From a virus: a DNA stretch of 48,189 nucleotides. Each line of letters starts with the position of its first letter. Position 1 is the first letter of the stretch. Position numbers and translations under genes: made by a program. This document shows, one piece after another, positions 1 to 8,311 of the stretch. The stretch spans positions 1 through 48,189 of IMG/VR virus record IMGVR_UViG_3300046804_001530; one strand, 5' to 3'. The notes below the pieces were generated by a model. It was not told the DNA's origin. It ran no database searches and was given only the letters and a program-made list of their open reading frames with translations.

Positions 1-2
1 CA

Positions 3-803
3 AATAGTGTAAAAGTATTTGATGATACAAAAGTTTCTGGTATATCACCAAGCAAGTACTCGATTAGTCCACTTGTTCAAACTGGATTCTTGTCAAAACT
101 TTCAGTATCAAGTATTCCAGAAAATGAAATATTCTACGAAGAGTTTGGTGCAATTATGAGAGAGTGTGCATATTTTAATGTTAAATTTGATAAAGCATAT
201 CCAGCACTGACATCATTAATTTCTCCAGTTCCAGCATCATTAGGCGGATATCTAATTGCTGGATACACATCTACTCCCTATCGTGCAGAGTTTTTGATTT
301 TTAACACCACAGACTTTGTTTTAGACTTAGGAGCAAACAAAGATTATTTAGATAATGTTAGCATTACAGGAATTACTTTTACTCAAGAATCAGCAAGAGA
401 CCTAACGGTAGACGAGTTCTTAACAGATAAAAGCAATTACTCACAACAGGTAAGTTACAATCCAACTGAATACAAAAATAAATATACAGACATTAAAAAT
501 AACAGATTGCTTTATGGAGCAAAATCTTTTGTTATAGATTCTCCATATATTCAAAGCACGGATTTGGCAGAAAATTTGATGAACTTTGTAATTAATAGAG
601 TATCAAAACCTAGAAAAGCAGTTGGAGTTAAAACATTTGGTATGCCAATTATTCAATTGGGAGATATTGTTTCAATTTCATATGATACAACAAAGACACT
701 ACCAAATACAGTAAGTGGAAATAACTTTGTAGTTTATGCATCTGAGTATCAGAGGGATTCCAATGGACCATCCACAGTGTTATACTTAAGTGAGGTTATA
801 TAA
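3..803 (+). CDS. Tail or baseplate structural protein, 5' end outside window
   Basis: The reading frame is open from the first bases of the window and ends at TAA 801-803, so the gene starts upstream; an internal TTG at 90 is not needed as a start. About 266 residues are visible. The C-terminal part (PRKAVGVKTFG, then QLGDIVSISYD) resembles the domain found at the ends of minor tail or baseplate proteins of actinophages. No enzyme motif is seen. It is followed by four fibre-like genes, which supports a structural role. The exact protein cannot be named. Confidence 0.6.
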   Translation, partial: NSVKVFDDTKVSGISPSKYSISPLVQTGFLSKLSVSSIPENEIFYEEFGAIMRECAYFNVKFDKAYPALTSLISPVPASLGGYLIAGYTSTPYRAEFLIFNTTDFVLDLGANKDYLDNVSITGITFTQESARDLTVDEFLTDKSNYSQQVSYNPTEYKNKYTDIKNNRLLYGAKSFVIDSPYIQSTDLAENLMNFVINRVSKPRKAVGVKTFGMPIIQLGDIVSISYDTTKTLPNTVSGNNFVVYASEYQRDSNGPSTVLYLSEVI

Positions 804-1657
804 TGTCAGATATTTACGGTCCACCGCAACCATGGTACGCAAGGCACACTAGACCAACAACACATGGTTTGGCAAGACCTGCAATCCCATTTAAGAAAGA
901 AACAGGAAACTATGATTTATCTGGTCTTGGCAGCAAAGGCGGCACAATTGTAAAGCCAGCAAATGTAAACAATTTTGTTGAAAACGTATTAGAATCGAAG
1001 GCAGACCTGAGCATTGACGAAAGACTAGCATTCATGGCTTTAACTGGTAATGAAATTATAGAAGTCTCAAGAAATTTTGATATGTCTAATAATTCATTAA
1101 GTTTAAATAAAAACGTGGCTGATTCAAATGTTGTCGTAAACTCATCAAGCCCAACCCAACTTATTAAAATGCCAAATAGCAATAATGATTACACAAATAA
1201 TTTGACAAAAACAACGGAAAGCACACAGGTTACTATAAACCAAACTACTGGAACGTCAACCATTACTGCACCAGCAAGCACGGTATCTAGCAATACAGCG
1301 ACAACAAATACTACCGCTACAACAACTACCACTACGAATCAAATAAAGGTTGAGGTTAGTTCACCTGCAACAACAGTTACTCAAAATACCACGCCAACCT
1401 TTAAATTAGTGTCTTTTACCCCTACCAGTGCTAAAAAGGGGACAAAACTAACAGTAACACATGAAAAATGTAATGTTTCTTCTAGAAACGTAAAAGTTGG
1501 TCCAGTAAATACTCTTGCATCAAACATGAAAACCACTACTTTTAACATAACTGTTCCAAACTCTGCATCATTGGTAGTTGGTCAACAATACGACATATCA
1601 ATAACAATAGGTGGGGTGACCGTAAAAGCCCCAACAAAACTTACAATATTGGCATAA
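803..1657 (+). CDS. Structural protein with Thr/Ser-rich linker and Ig-like C-terminus
   Basis: 284 aa; the ATG overlaps the TAA of the gene before (TAATG). Three parts can be seen: an N-terminal region with SIDERLAFMALTGNEII (about residues 70-87), a long low-complexity Thr/Ser/Asn linker (about 120-190), and a C-terminal beta-rich part (VSFTPTSAKKGTKLTVTH and following) that looks like an IPT/TIG immunoglobulin-like fold. Such folds decorate phage tails and capsids and can bind surface sugars. The position between tail genes suggests a virion protein. Function is inferred from layout only. Confidence 0.6.
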   Translation: MSDIYGPPQPWYARHTRPTTHGLARPAIPFKKETGNYDLSGLGSKGGTIVKPANVNNFVENVLESKADLSIDERLAFMALTGNEIIEVSRNFDMSNNSLSLNKNVADSNVVVNSSSPTQLIKMPNSNNDYTNNLTKTTESTQVTINQTTGTSTITAPASTVSSNTATTNTTATTTTTTNQIKVEVSSPATTVTQNTTPTFKLVSFTPTSAKKGTKLTVTHEKCNVSSRNVKVGPVNTLASNMKTTTFNITVPNSASLVVGQQYDISITIGGVTVKAPTKLTILA

Positions 1658-1700
1658 TCAAACTCATAGCCATTATGATACAATTGTATAGGAGAACATT

Positions 1701-3059
1701 ATGATTACAAATACAGGAAAACAGATTATAGGTAGATACTTAGTTGGACTAACTGACACCTATGCTTCACACCTAGTCATTGGCTGTGGGGCAAAACCCC
1801 TATCTAGTACCGAAGCATTTGATGATTATGCCACCAAAACATCTCTAGATTTCGAGATGATTAGGGTTCCAATTATATCTAGAAATATTGTTACTGAGTC
1901 TGGAATTACAAAGGTAATTTTTACAGCCGAACTTCCAACAACGGAAAGATATGCAATTACGGAGATTGGACTATATCCATCTATTGCAAATCCAACAGCA
2001 GTTGGTTCTGACAGCAAACCATTGGCATTGTTTAATTTTGGAGAGACTTGGAAATATCACACATCTACTGGAACAATAACAGATGTTCCACAACAGATAG
2101 GTGTCATAACAGACACAAGCAACAATATAACAATAACAGATGATGCGTTTTTTACAACATCAGAGAATGCACTTTTTGAAAATGTAAACAATACAGCAAG
2201 AATTGCAAGACAAGAACAGCCAAGGTATTTGAGTAGCGTCCTAATGATGAGAGGAGACACATCATCTCTAACAGTTAGTGGAAATGATTTATCCGTTTCT
2301 TCTGGAAACCATATTCATTTAGAGGTTACAGACCTTGGATTGGGTCAGAATTCATCAGATGATGAAATTAGATTAGCATTTTCTGTTGTAAATAAAGATG
2401 GAACAGGGAGTACAGATGTGCCAAGCAACGTAAAAATTCTAACACAATTTGCAACTACCGATGGTGCAAGTCCAGAGTATGCAAGTTTTGTAGTTAATTT
2501 AAATAACGGTACTGCAATTAATACTCAAACTCCTACTGGCACAACCAATATTACAATTACCACTGCAAATGCACACAACATTTCCGTGGGACAGGAAGTT
2601 GTTATTTCTGGAATTACCCCATCCGATTATAACGGAACCTGGACAGCACAAACTGGAACTACTGGTTCTACACTTGTTGTAAATATCGGCAGCAATCCTG
2701 GTGCCATCACCGTTGGGGGAAGAGTTACAAGTAGCACACAGCATAATTTTTCAGATAATAGGTATGTCGTTGTAAGTAAAACAATTGGTTCCTTATACAA
2801 AACTTCATCTAGTTTTTCTTGGTCAGATGTGAAATACATAAAGGTATTTGTTGACGTAGAGGATACCATTGGAAGTGCTGCAGCATCAGACTTCTACATA
2901 GCATTAGATGCTATGAGACTAGAAAATGTATCATCTTTCAACAACAAATATGGACTTACAGCATACACAGTTGTAAAATCATCCGATTCATTACCGATTG
3001 TTAAATCAAATAATACAAAAAACTTTATAGAATTTAAGTATGTAGTGGATGTGTTGTAA
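1701..3059 (+). CDS. Tail fibre / minor tail protein
   Basis: 452 aa; AGGAG lies 7 nt before the ATG. The N-terminus (MITNTGKQIIGRYLVG) followed by TEIGLYP near residue 90 is typical of phage fibre proteins that begin with a baseplate-binding domain. Residues about 270-345 are Thr/Gly/Asn-rich with the look of a beta-sandwich repeat; the rest is beta-rich. Likely part of the host-recognition fibre. A possible -10 (TATGAT at 1674-1679) lies upstream. The next gene starts at its stop codon. Confidence 0.65.
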   Translation: MITNTGKQIIGRYLVGLTDTYASHLVIGCGAKPLSSTEAFDDYATKTSLDFEMIRVPIISRNIVTESGITKVIFTAELPTTERYAITEIGLYPSIANPTAVGSDSKPLALFNFGETWKYHTSTGTITDVPQQIGVITDTSNNITITDDAFFTTSENALFENVNNTARIARQEQPRYLSSVLMMRGDTSSLTVSGNDLSVSSGNHIHLEVTDLGLGQNSSDDEIRLAFSVVNKDGTGSTDVPSNVKILTQFATTDGASPEYASFVVNLNNGTAINTQTPTGTTNITITTANAHNISVGQEVVISGITPSDYNGTWTAQTGTTGSTLVVNIGSNPGAITVGGRVTSSTQHNFSDNRYVVVSKTIGSLYKTSSSFSWSDVKYIKVFVDVEDTIGSAAASDFYIALDAMRLENVSSFNNKYGLTAYTVVKSSDSLPIVKSNNTKNFIEFKYVVDVL

Positions 3060-3595
3060 TGTCAGAAGATATATTAAAAGCGACTTTTAATCCAGTAAAT
3101 GAATCTACAGCCACAATTCAAGATTCAACTTCCGATATTGTGTATTTGGTTAGATATACTGTTACGTCAGAAACTGGTGAGATTTTGGCTCCGTGGTCAC
3201 AAATAAATGAAATTAATCAGCAAAGTGCTTCGCTGTTATTAAACGGTTTTGTACCAGAGTACTCTGTAAGTTCCGTAGAATCTGGTGGAGAAGGAATTAA
3301 TATTAAATGGACAGTCCCAGACTCTTTTTCAGTATCAAAGTTTGACATATACTTTGCATGGTCTTGGGATTCTAATATATCTACAGCAACATTTACAGAT
3401 TTTGAATATGCAGATACGGTATCAGCAAATTCATACTACATGAAAATACCCCTACAATCTAGTATAAAAGCCAAATTTGTTAAATTTGCAGTTCAAATAC
3501 CAACACGAACAAAGATTATTAATACTAATGCACTTATTTTGCAGTCATCTGCAAAAAGCACCCTACCAATTCTTGACTCTGGGACAATAGTTTAG
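3059..3595 (+). CDS. Minor tail protein
   Basis: 178 aa, starting on the TAATG overlap with the fibre gene, so translationally coupled. The sequence reads like a fibronectin-type/beta-sandwich module: IVYLVRYTVTSETGEI, then SQINEINQ and FDIYFAWSWD. Proteins of this size with a similar N-terminus follow the fibre gene in many actinophages. No catalytic motif is seen. Confidence 0.55.
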   Translation: MSEDILKATFNPVNESTATIQDSTSDIVYLVRYTVTSETGEILAPWSQINEINQQSASLLLNGFVPEYSVSSVESGGEGINIKWTVPDSFSVSKFDIYFAWSWDSNISTATFTDFEYADTVSANSYYMKIPLQSSIKAKFVKFAVQIPTRTKIINTNALILQSSAKSTLPILDSGTIV

Positions 3596-3598
3596 TGG

Positions 3599-3604
3599 TA
3601 TAAT
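3599..3604 (+). promoter_or_regulatory. Extended -10 of a leaderless promoter
   Basis: TGGTATAAT, then six bases (ATAATT), then the ATG at 3611. With the usual 6-7 nt between the -10 and the start site, the transcript would begin on or next to the ATG. No Shine-Dalgarno sequence is present. A TTGACT at 3573-3578 is 20 bp away, longer than normal. Confidence 0.55.
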
Positions 3605-3610
3605 ATAATT

Positions 3611-4078
3611 ATGACTATTCCAAACATTTCAACAAACTCTCTGGTTGACCAGACACAATTAAATCAAATTATTGATACAGTAAATGGTATATCCAGTAAA
3701 TTTGCAAATACAATATCTCCAATATATAATTCCACTACAAAACAGATAGTTAATTCGTATATGGGAACTTTTGCAGTAGCAACAAACAGACTAGAGGTAA
3801 ACGACCATAACCTGACTGCTGGAGTAAGCACAAAATCTCTATCTATATCTTTTGGAAAAACCTTTCTTGCAGCACCATTAGTATTTGCATCAGTATCACA
3901 ACTACTCGTTGATGGTGGTGGTGGAACCCTAACTAGCACAGTACCATCAGTTATTGTTACAAATACAAACACAAGTGGTTGCACAATAACAGTTAGCATA
4001 TATAATCCAACAACCAATACCAGCAAAAACTTTCCATATGCTATTTCAATTATGGCTGTTGGGCTAACCCAACTATAA
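3611..4078 (+). CDS. Tail-associated protein, beta-rich C-terminal domain
   Basis: 155 aa. After a short helix (DQTQLNQIIDTVNGI, about residues 14-28) the protein is beta-rich, with FLAAPLVFASVSQLL and ending CTITVSIYNP...ISIMAVG. This resembles the H-type lectin-like knob at the end of phage fibres (a FxxxPxVxxS pattern is present). It probably completes the fibre operon and may contact the host surface. It appears to be translated from a leaderless message. Confidence 0.5.
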   Translation: MTIPNISTNSLVDQTQLNQIIDTVNGISSKFANTISPIYNSTTKQIVNSYMGTFAVATNRLEVNDHNLTAGVSTKSLSISFGKTFLAAPLVFASVSQLLVDGGGGTLTSTVPSVIVTNTNTSGCTITVSIYNPTTNTSKNFPYAISIMAVGLTQL

Positions 4079-4080
4079 CC

Positions 4081-4611
4081 ATGGCTGCTCTAACAATGGA
4101 ACAGTATAACGCTGCCCCTGTAATTCCAGGGAATAAAAAAGTATGGTTTCTAAATGGTAGTCTAGTCCGTGTCTACCACATGAATAATTCTAATGGCATA
4201 ATGTCTGTTTATAATATTACACTTGACAGAATTGAAAGTTGTTTAATTAGTGATTTTAAGAAAAATAGGGAAAGAGCCTACACGGTAGGACAGACCGCAG
4301 AACTCGTAAATAGGCATAAAAAATATATGCCACAATTAATGCTAAAAGGTATTATTCCCTTCCCTATGGGGTCACAGAAGGGCGGAGAGAGGGGCTGGCA
4401 GGTTCGTTCCTACTACTCCGAATCACAGGTCAGGGAAATTCGTGATATACTGGCTTCCTACCACCACGGTAGACCAAGAAAAGATAAACTAATAACCAAT
4501 GATGTAACGCCTACAAAGCAAGAGTTGACAAGGCGTATGGGAGATGGTATACTGGTTTATACAAAGACCGAAGATGGCAGATTTGTGCCTATTTGGAATG
4601 AATCTATTTAG
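4081..4611 (+). CDS. MerR-like helix-turn-helix DNA-binding protein
   Basis: 176 aa. Residues about 61-125 form a winged-helix module of the MerR/excisionase type: AYTVGQTAELVNRHKKYM, then GWQVRSYYSESQVREIRDILA, followed by a basic HHGRPRKDK tail. It opens the replication block, only 2 nt after the tail gene, so it is a candidate regulator of that block. No effector domain is visible. The target is unknown. Confidence 0.65.
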   Translation: MAALTMEQYNAAPVIPGNKKVWFLNGSLVRVYHMNNSNGIMSVYNITLDRIESCLISDFKKNRERAYTVGQTAELVNRHKKYMPQLMLKGIIPFPMGSQKGGERGWQVRSYYSESQVREIRDILASYHHGRPRKDKLITNDVTPTKQELTRRMGDGILVYTKTEDGRFVPIWNESI

Positions 4612-4632
4612 TTCTTGAAAGGAACACAGGGT

Positions 4633-4842
4633 ATGAATAATGATGAGACTAAAGTTACAGTAGGACTAGGCTATACGCTTAATCTAGGTAACTTCCAATC
4701 ATTGCGTATTGACCTATCTATCACAGATAACAAGCGTAATGGCGAAACAACTGGCGAAGCCTTTGAGCGTGTATATGCGTTTGTTGAGCAAAGATTGTCT
4801 GAAAAGGTACAAGAAGCGGTAGAAGAGAGTGACAATAAGTAA
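4633..4842 (+). CDS. Small conserved phage protein
   Basis: 69 aa from the ATG at 4633; an in-frame TTG at 4615 would add six residues but lacks a ribosome binding site, whereas GAAAGGAA lies upstream of the ATG. The sequence (TVGLGYTLNLGNFQSLRIDLSI, then AFERVYAFVEQRL) predicts a beta-hairpin followed by a helix. Its stop overlaps the next ATG (TAATG). Function unknown; the position points to replication or recombination. Confidence 0.6.
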   Translation: MNNDETKVTVGLGYTLNLGNFQSLRIDLSITDNKRNGETTGEAFERVYAFVEQRLSEKVQEAVEESDNK

Positions 4843-5150
4843 TGGCTGACCGCAAAGACCGTATGGCTTTGCTTAGTCGTTACAGTAAGTTGCACACTGC
4901 TAAATACGAAGAAAAGCCTTCTCTAAATTTAAACGTAGAACAATGGGCTGCAGATGCCCTAATTGAATCCTACGGCATGGCTGAATGCTATGACCTATTA
5001 CAATATTATTTTGATGTATCGGAAAACCCATCGTGGAAATATTTTGCAAACTATGCAGACCACATTGCCTATAAGCGTAAGCAAGTAGCAGAAGACCTAA
5101 AAGAACGTGCAGAACGTAGACAGAAAGCGAAAGAGTGGCTAAATGAGTAA
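4842..5150 (+). CDS. Hypothetical protein upstream of helicase
   Basis: 102 aa, mostly helical, with a charged C-terminal helix (KRKQVAEDLKERAERRQKAKEWL). It begins on the stop of the previous gene and its 3' end overlaps the helicase start by 8 nt. The place just before the replicative helicase would suit a helicase loader or partner, but no AAA+ motif is present, so this is only positional inference. Confidence 0.6.
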   Translation: MADRKDRMALLSRYSKLHTAKYEEKPSLNLNVEQWAADALIESYGMAECYDLLQYYFDVSENPSWKYFANYADHIAYKRKQVAEDLKERAERRQKAKEWLNE

Positions 5151-6369
5151 CACAGAATCAAAACTAATCTCTGCTGTATTGGCAGACAAACAAGTTCATG
5201 TTTTGCTACAAGCAAATGTTGACAATATACTTCGTACCCACAATGACATTTGGACATTTATTCGCAACTATTCGGAGAACAATGGAACTGTTCCGCCAAT
5301 GTCTTTGGTGCTGGATAAGTTCCGTGACTTTGCTCCAATCGAGGGTATTGGTGCCACCAAATATCACCTAGAAGAACTACAGGCAGAATATCTGAACGAT
5401 AGTCTAAAGGATATTCTTCGCAACACCGCCACCGAAGTTCAAGCAGGTCAGGGTGCTAAGGCACTAGAAGATATTATTCAAAAGACATCAGAACTAAAAA
5501 AGAATACAGCAATCATCCGTGACATCGATGCCACTGACATTGATTCTGCTGTTGCATACTTTGAGAACCTTGCTCGCCAGAATGAGTTGGGTGCCATCGG
5601 TATTAAGACTGGACTTCCTGGGTTTGACAACTATCTACCTGCTGGAATTACTCCAGGACAATTGGGTGTGTTCCTTGCTTATCCAGGAATTGGTAAGTCT
5701 TGGTTTGCTCTTTATATGGCTGTTCAGGCATGGAGACAGGGTAGGTCACCACTAATTATCTCACTTGAAATGTCAGAGACAGAAGTTCGTAACCGTGTCT
5801 TTGCTATCATGGGTGATGGTCTTTGGTCACATCGTAAGTTATCTAATGGTCAAGTAGAGATTGATGACCTAAAGCGTTGGCATTCCAAAGAACTTGTTGG
5901 CAAGCCAGAATTTCACATCATCTCTAACGATAATGGTGGGGAAGTTACACCATCAGTTATTCGTGGTAAGATTGACCAGTATAAACCAGACCTAGTAATC
6001 GTAGACTATCTACAGTTGATGTCACCTAATCAGAAGTCTGACAATGAAACTGTTCGTATGAAGAATCTTTCTCGTGAACTTAAGTTGATGGCTATTTCAG
6101 AAGAGATTCCAATTATCGCTATCTCGTCTGCTACACCAGATGACGTTACCAAACTAGATACTGTTCCAACACTTGGTCAAACAGCATGGTCACGTCAGAT
6201 TGCCTACGATGCTGACTGGGTGTTGGCTCTAGGACGTGCTACAAATTCAGACATCCTTGAATGCGTATTCCGTAAGAACCGTAATGGCTTTATGGGCGAA
6301 TTCTTGGTTCAGGTTGATTTTGATAAGGGCTACTATCGTTATAAGGATTTTGAAGATAACCAGTTATAA
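5143..6369 (+). CDS. dnaB: DnaB-like replicative DNA helicase
   Basis: 408 aa, close to the usual size of phage DnaB proteins. It has an N-terminal helical domain (about 1-110), a linker, and a RecA-fold motor: Walker A YPGIGKSW at 180-187, LIISLEMSETEVRNRV (H1a region) and Walker B LVIVDYLQLM near 285. It unwinds DNA at the fork as a hexamer. The primase, SSB and polymerase genes follow, so the window encodes most of a replisome. The start overlaps the upstream stop. Confidence 0.92.
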   Translation: MSNTESKLISAVLADKQVHVLLQANVDNILRTHNDIWTFIRNYSENNGTVPPMSLVLDKFRDFAPIEGIGATKYHLEELQAEYLNDSLKDILRNTATEVQAGQGAKALEDIIQKTSELKKNTAIIRDIDATDIDSAVAYFENLARQNELGAIGIKTGLPGFDNYLPAGITPGQLGVFLAYPGIGKSWFALYMAVQAWRQGRSPLIISLEMSETEVRNRVFAIMGDGLWSHRKLSNGQVEIDDLKRWHSKELVGKPEFHIISNDNGGEVTPSVIRGKIDQYKPDLVIVDYLQLMSPNQKSDNETVRMKNLSRELKLMAISEEIPIIAISSATPDDVTKLDTVPTLGQTAWSRQIAYDADWVLALGRATNSDILECVFRKNRNGFMGEFLVQVDFDKGYYRYKDFEDNQL

Positions 6370-6375
6370 TGGAGT

Positions 6376-6720
6376 GTGGAGAACTTATATCATAAGCCAA
6401 TTAAGCATTTTACATTTGATGGCATCATCAAAAATGATTCTGCTATTGGAAGACTCCGCCAGGAATTAGTTAGATTAAAATCAATTGAAATGTGTGAACT
6501 GGGCTATGTTCCAAGACTTGACATAGACCCCCAGTTTACGATAAAATATAATAGTGAAAAAGATTATTACGAATTTACATTAACAGTATACGGAACATTT
6601 GTAGGAAAGACAAAAGCATTATGGACATTAGGAATAGACGGAACAGCACTGGTTCCTACTCTAAAGAACAAATTAAGCGAGTTATCGCAGGGTCAGGCAT
6701 CACGATTGAATCAGAAGTAG
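6376..6720 (+). CDS. Hypothetical protein overlapping the primase start
   Basis: 114 aa starting at GTG 6376. The body reads as a compact alpha/beta protein (FTIKYNSEKDYYEFTLTVYGTFVGK). Its last 100 bases overlap the primase gene in another frame, far more than the usual few bases. Because both frames look protein-like, the pair is probably a true overlap, though a later primase start cannot be excluded. No known function. Confidence 0.55.
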   Translation: MENLYHKPIKHFTFDGIIKNDSAIGRLRQELVRLKSIEMCELGYVPRLDIDPQFTIKYNSEKDYYEFTLTVYGTFVGKTKALWTLGIDGTALVPTLKNKLSELSQGQASRLNQK

Positions 6721-7565
6721 ATTCTGACTACATTATCTTTTGCCCATTTCACAATAACTACCGTTCACCTGCTGGAGAAATTGACAAAACATCTGGACTA
6801 TTCTTTTGTTTCTCATGTCAGCATGTCTGTGACCTACCAAGTTTGATTATGCATACATCTGGTCGTACCTATTTTGAAGCGGTACGATACATCAAATCTA
6901 AAGAAACAGATATAGACCTATCATTCCAAATCAATCAGGCATTGGTTACTAAACCAGATTATGTTCCGTATGATGAATTGCAGATTAAAAGATTAAATCA
7001 GCAAGCATTAGAATCACCAAGAGCAATCAGATATTATGATGGCAGATTGATTACAGAAGAATCTATAAAGAAATTTTTGCTTGGCTATTCTGAAAAACAA
7101 GATATGGTAACTATCCCTGTGCATTCGCCAGATGGAATTCTTGTTGGCTTTGTTGGTCGTTCTGTTGAGGGCAAAGAGTTTAAGAATACTCCAGGACTTC
7201 CAAAAGCAAAAACTTTATTCAACCTACATCGTGTCAAGACTGCTGGAAAAGTCTATGTAGTTGAATCATCATTTGATGCTATCCGTTTAGACCAATGCGG
7301 TTTTCCTGCGGTAGCAACACTGGGTGCAAATGTATCCAATTTCCAAACAGACCTACTGCAAAAGTATTTCAATGACATAGTTGTTATTGCTGATAATGAT
7401 GCGGCTGGCGGTAACATGAAAGATAAGATAATTGAACGTCTTGGCAATCGTGTATCCGTTTTACAACTAAATAAAGAATATAAGGATATTGGCGATATGT
7501 CTGATGAATCAATTAAGAATATTGATGAATCATTTGACAAAACTATCGCAAGTATGCTAAACTAA
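6621..7565 (+). CDS. dnaG: DnaG-type primase
   Basis: 314 aa. An N-terminal zinc-binding domain is marked by C41-P-F-H44 and C63-F-S-C66, and a Toprim catalytic fold by VYVVESSFDAIRL (Glu) and IVVIADNDAAG (DxD). It makes RNA primers for lagging-strand synthesis. The C-terminal helicase-binding domain of bacterial DnaG is missing, which is usual in phages. ATG 6621 is the only good start in frame, since SYSKEQIKRVI must be included to complete the zinc domain. It overlaps the gene before by 100 nt. Confidence 0.88.
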   Translation: MDIRNRRNSTGSYSKEQIKRVIAGSGITIESEVDSDYIIFCPFHNNYRSPAGEIDKTSGLFFCFSCQHVCDLPSLIMHTSGRTYFEAVRYIKSKETDIDLSFQINQALVTKPDYVPYDELQIKRLNQQALESPRAIRYYDGRLITEESIKKFLLGYSEKQDMVTIPVHSPDGILVGFVGRSVEGKEFKNTPGLPKAKTLFNLHRVKTAGKVYVVESSFDAIRLDQCGFPAVATLGANVSNFQTDLLQKYFNDIVVIADNDAAGGNMKDKIIERLGNRVSVLQLNKEYKDIGDMSDESIKNIDESFDKTIASMLN

Positions 7566-7590
7566 TATACCGAGAATAAAAGGAGAAATA

Positions 7591-8244
7591 ATGAGTATAA
7601 TCAAGGGGCTAAAAAATATCGGAGACATTATCGATAAGCCAAAATACGAAAGTACAGGACAGAAAGTTCGTTGGGTAAAACTAGCGGATGGACAGTCTGC
7701 AAAAATCCGTTTTGTTGAAGAACTGGACACAGATTCAGCAAACTACAGTGAAGACCGTGGACTATCCGTGGTCATCGCAGAACACACTAATCCAAAGGAC
7801 TACAAGCGTAAGGCTGTATGTACTGTTGATTCGGAAGGTCGTTGCTACGGCTGCGAGATGGCTCGTAAAGAGCCAAAGTCTGGCTGGCGTTCACGTCTTC
7901 GTTTCTACTGCAATGTCATTATTGACGATGGCACCGAAGCACCTTATGTGGCTGTATGGTCGCAGGGTATTTCAAAGCAGTCCGCATTCAACACTATTCG
8001 TGAGTATGCACTAGAGACTGGTTCAATCTCTAATCTTGAGTGGAAGATTAAGCGTAATGGTCAGGGAACTGAAACCAGTTACACATTGCTTCCAACCAAG
8101 CCAGACACGGAGCCTTACAAGTGGGATGGCGTAGAGCCTTTCAATCTTGAAAAGGTTGTTCGTGAAGTTCCATATGCAGAGCAGGAGAATTTTTACTTCG
8201 GCTTTGATGCACCATCTGTTACATCAAGTAACATCGACTGGTAA
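7591..8244 (+). CDS. Single-stranded DNA-binding protein (putative)
   Basis: 217 aa with a strong AAGGAG 6 nt before the ATG. Residues about 65-95 hold a small Cys cluster (CTVDSEGRCYGCEMARK), followed by an OB-like beta region (RLRFYCNVIIDD, YVAVWSQG), an arrangement like that of gp32-type and actinophage ssDNA-binding proteins with a zinc knuckle. It lies between primase and polymerase, as expected for a replisome SSB. The assignment rests on this pattern and context. Confidence 0.6.
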   Translation: MSIIKGLKNIGDIIDKPKYESTGQKVRWVKLADGQSAKIRFVEELDTDSANYSEDRGLSVVIAEHTNPKDYKRKAVCTVDSEGRCYGCEMARKEPKSGWRSRLRFYCNVIIDDGTEAPYVAVWSQGISKQSAFNTIREYALETGSISNLEWKIKRNGQGTETSYTLLPTKPDTEPYKWDGVEPFNLEKVVREVPYAEQENFYFGFDAPSVTSSNIDW

Positions 8245-8253
8245 TTAATTGTG

Positions 8254-8285
8254 ATGGGGGTAGATGATTCGTTCTCTGCCCCCAT
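8254..8285 (+). terminator. Stem-loop between SSB and polymerase genes
   Basis: ATGGGGG at 8254-8260 pairs perfectly with CCCCCAT at 8279-8285, and AGA/TCT can extend it inward. No T-run follows, so it is a weak or Rho-type terminator, or an mRNA stabiliser that sets different levels of SSB and polymerase. Confidence 0.45.
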
Positions 8286-8311
8286 TGCCCTAATCTTTAA
8301 GGAAATAATAT

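Noticed and set aside
910-4026. Minus-strand frames opposite the tail genes
   Set aside because: They mirror the plus-strand genes, lack binding sites and look like no protein; low-complexity Thr/Ser stretches keep the reverse frame open.
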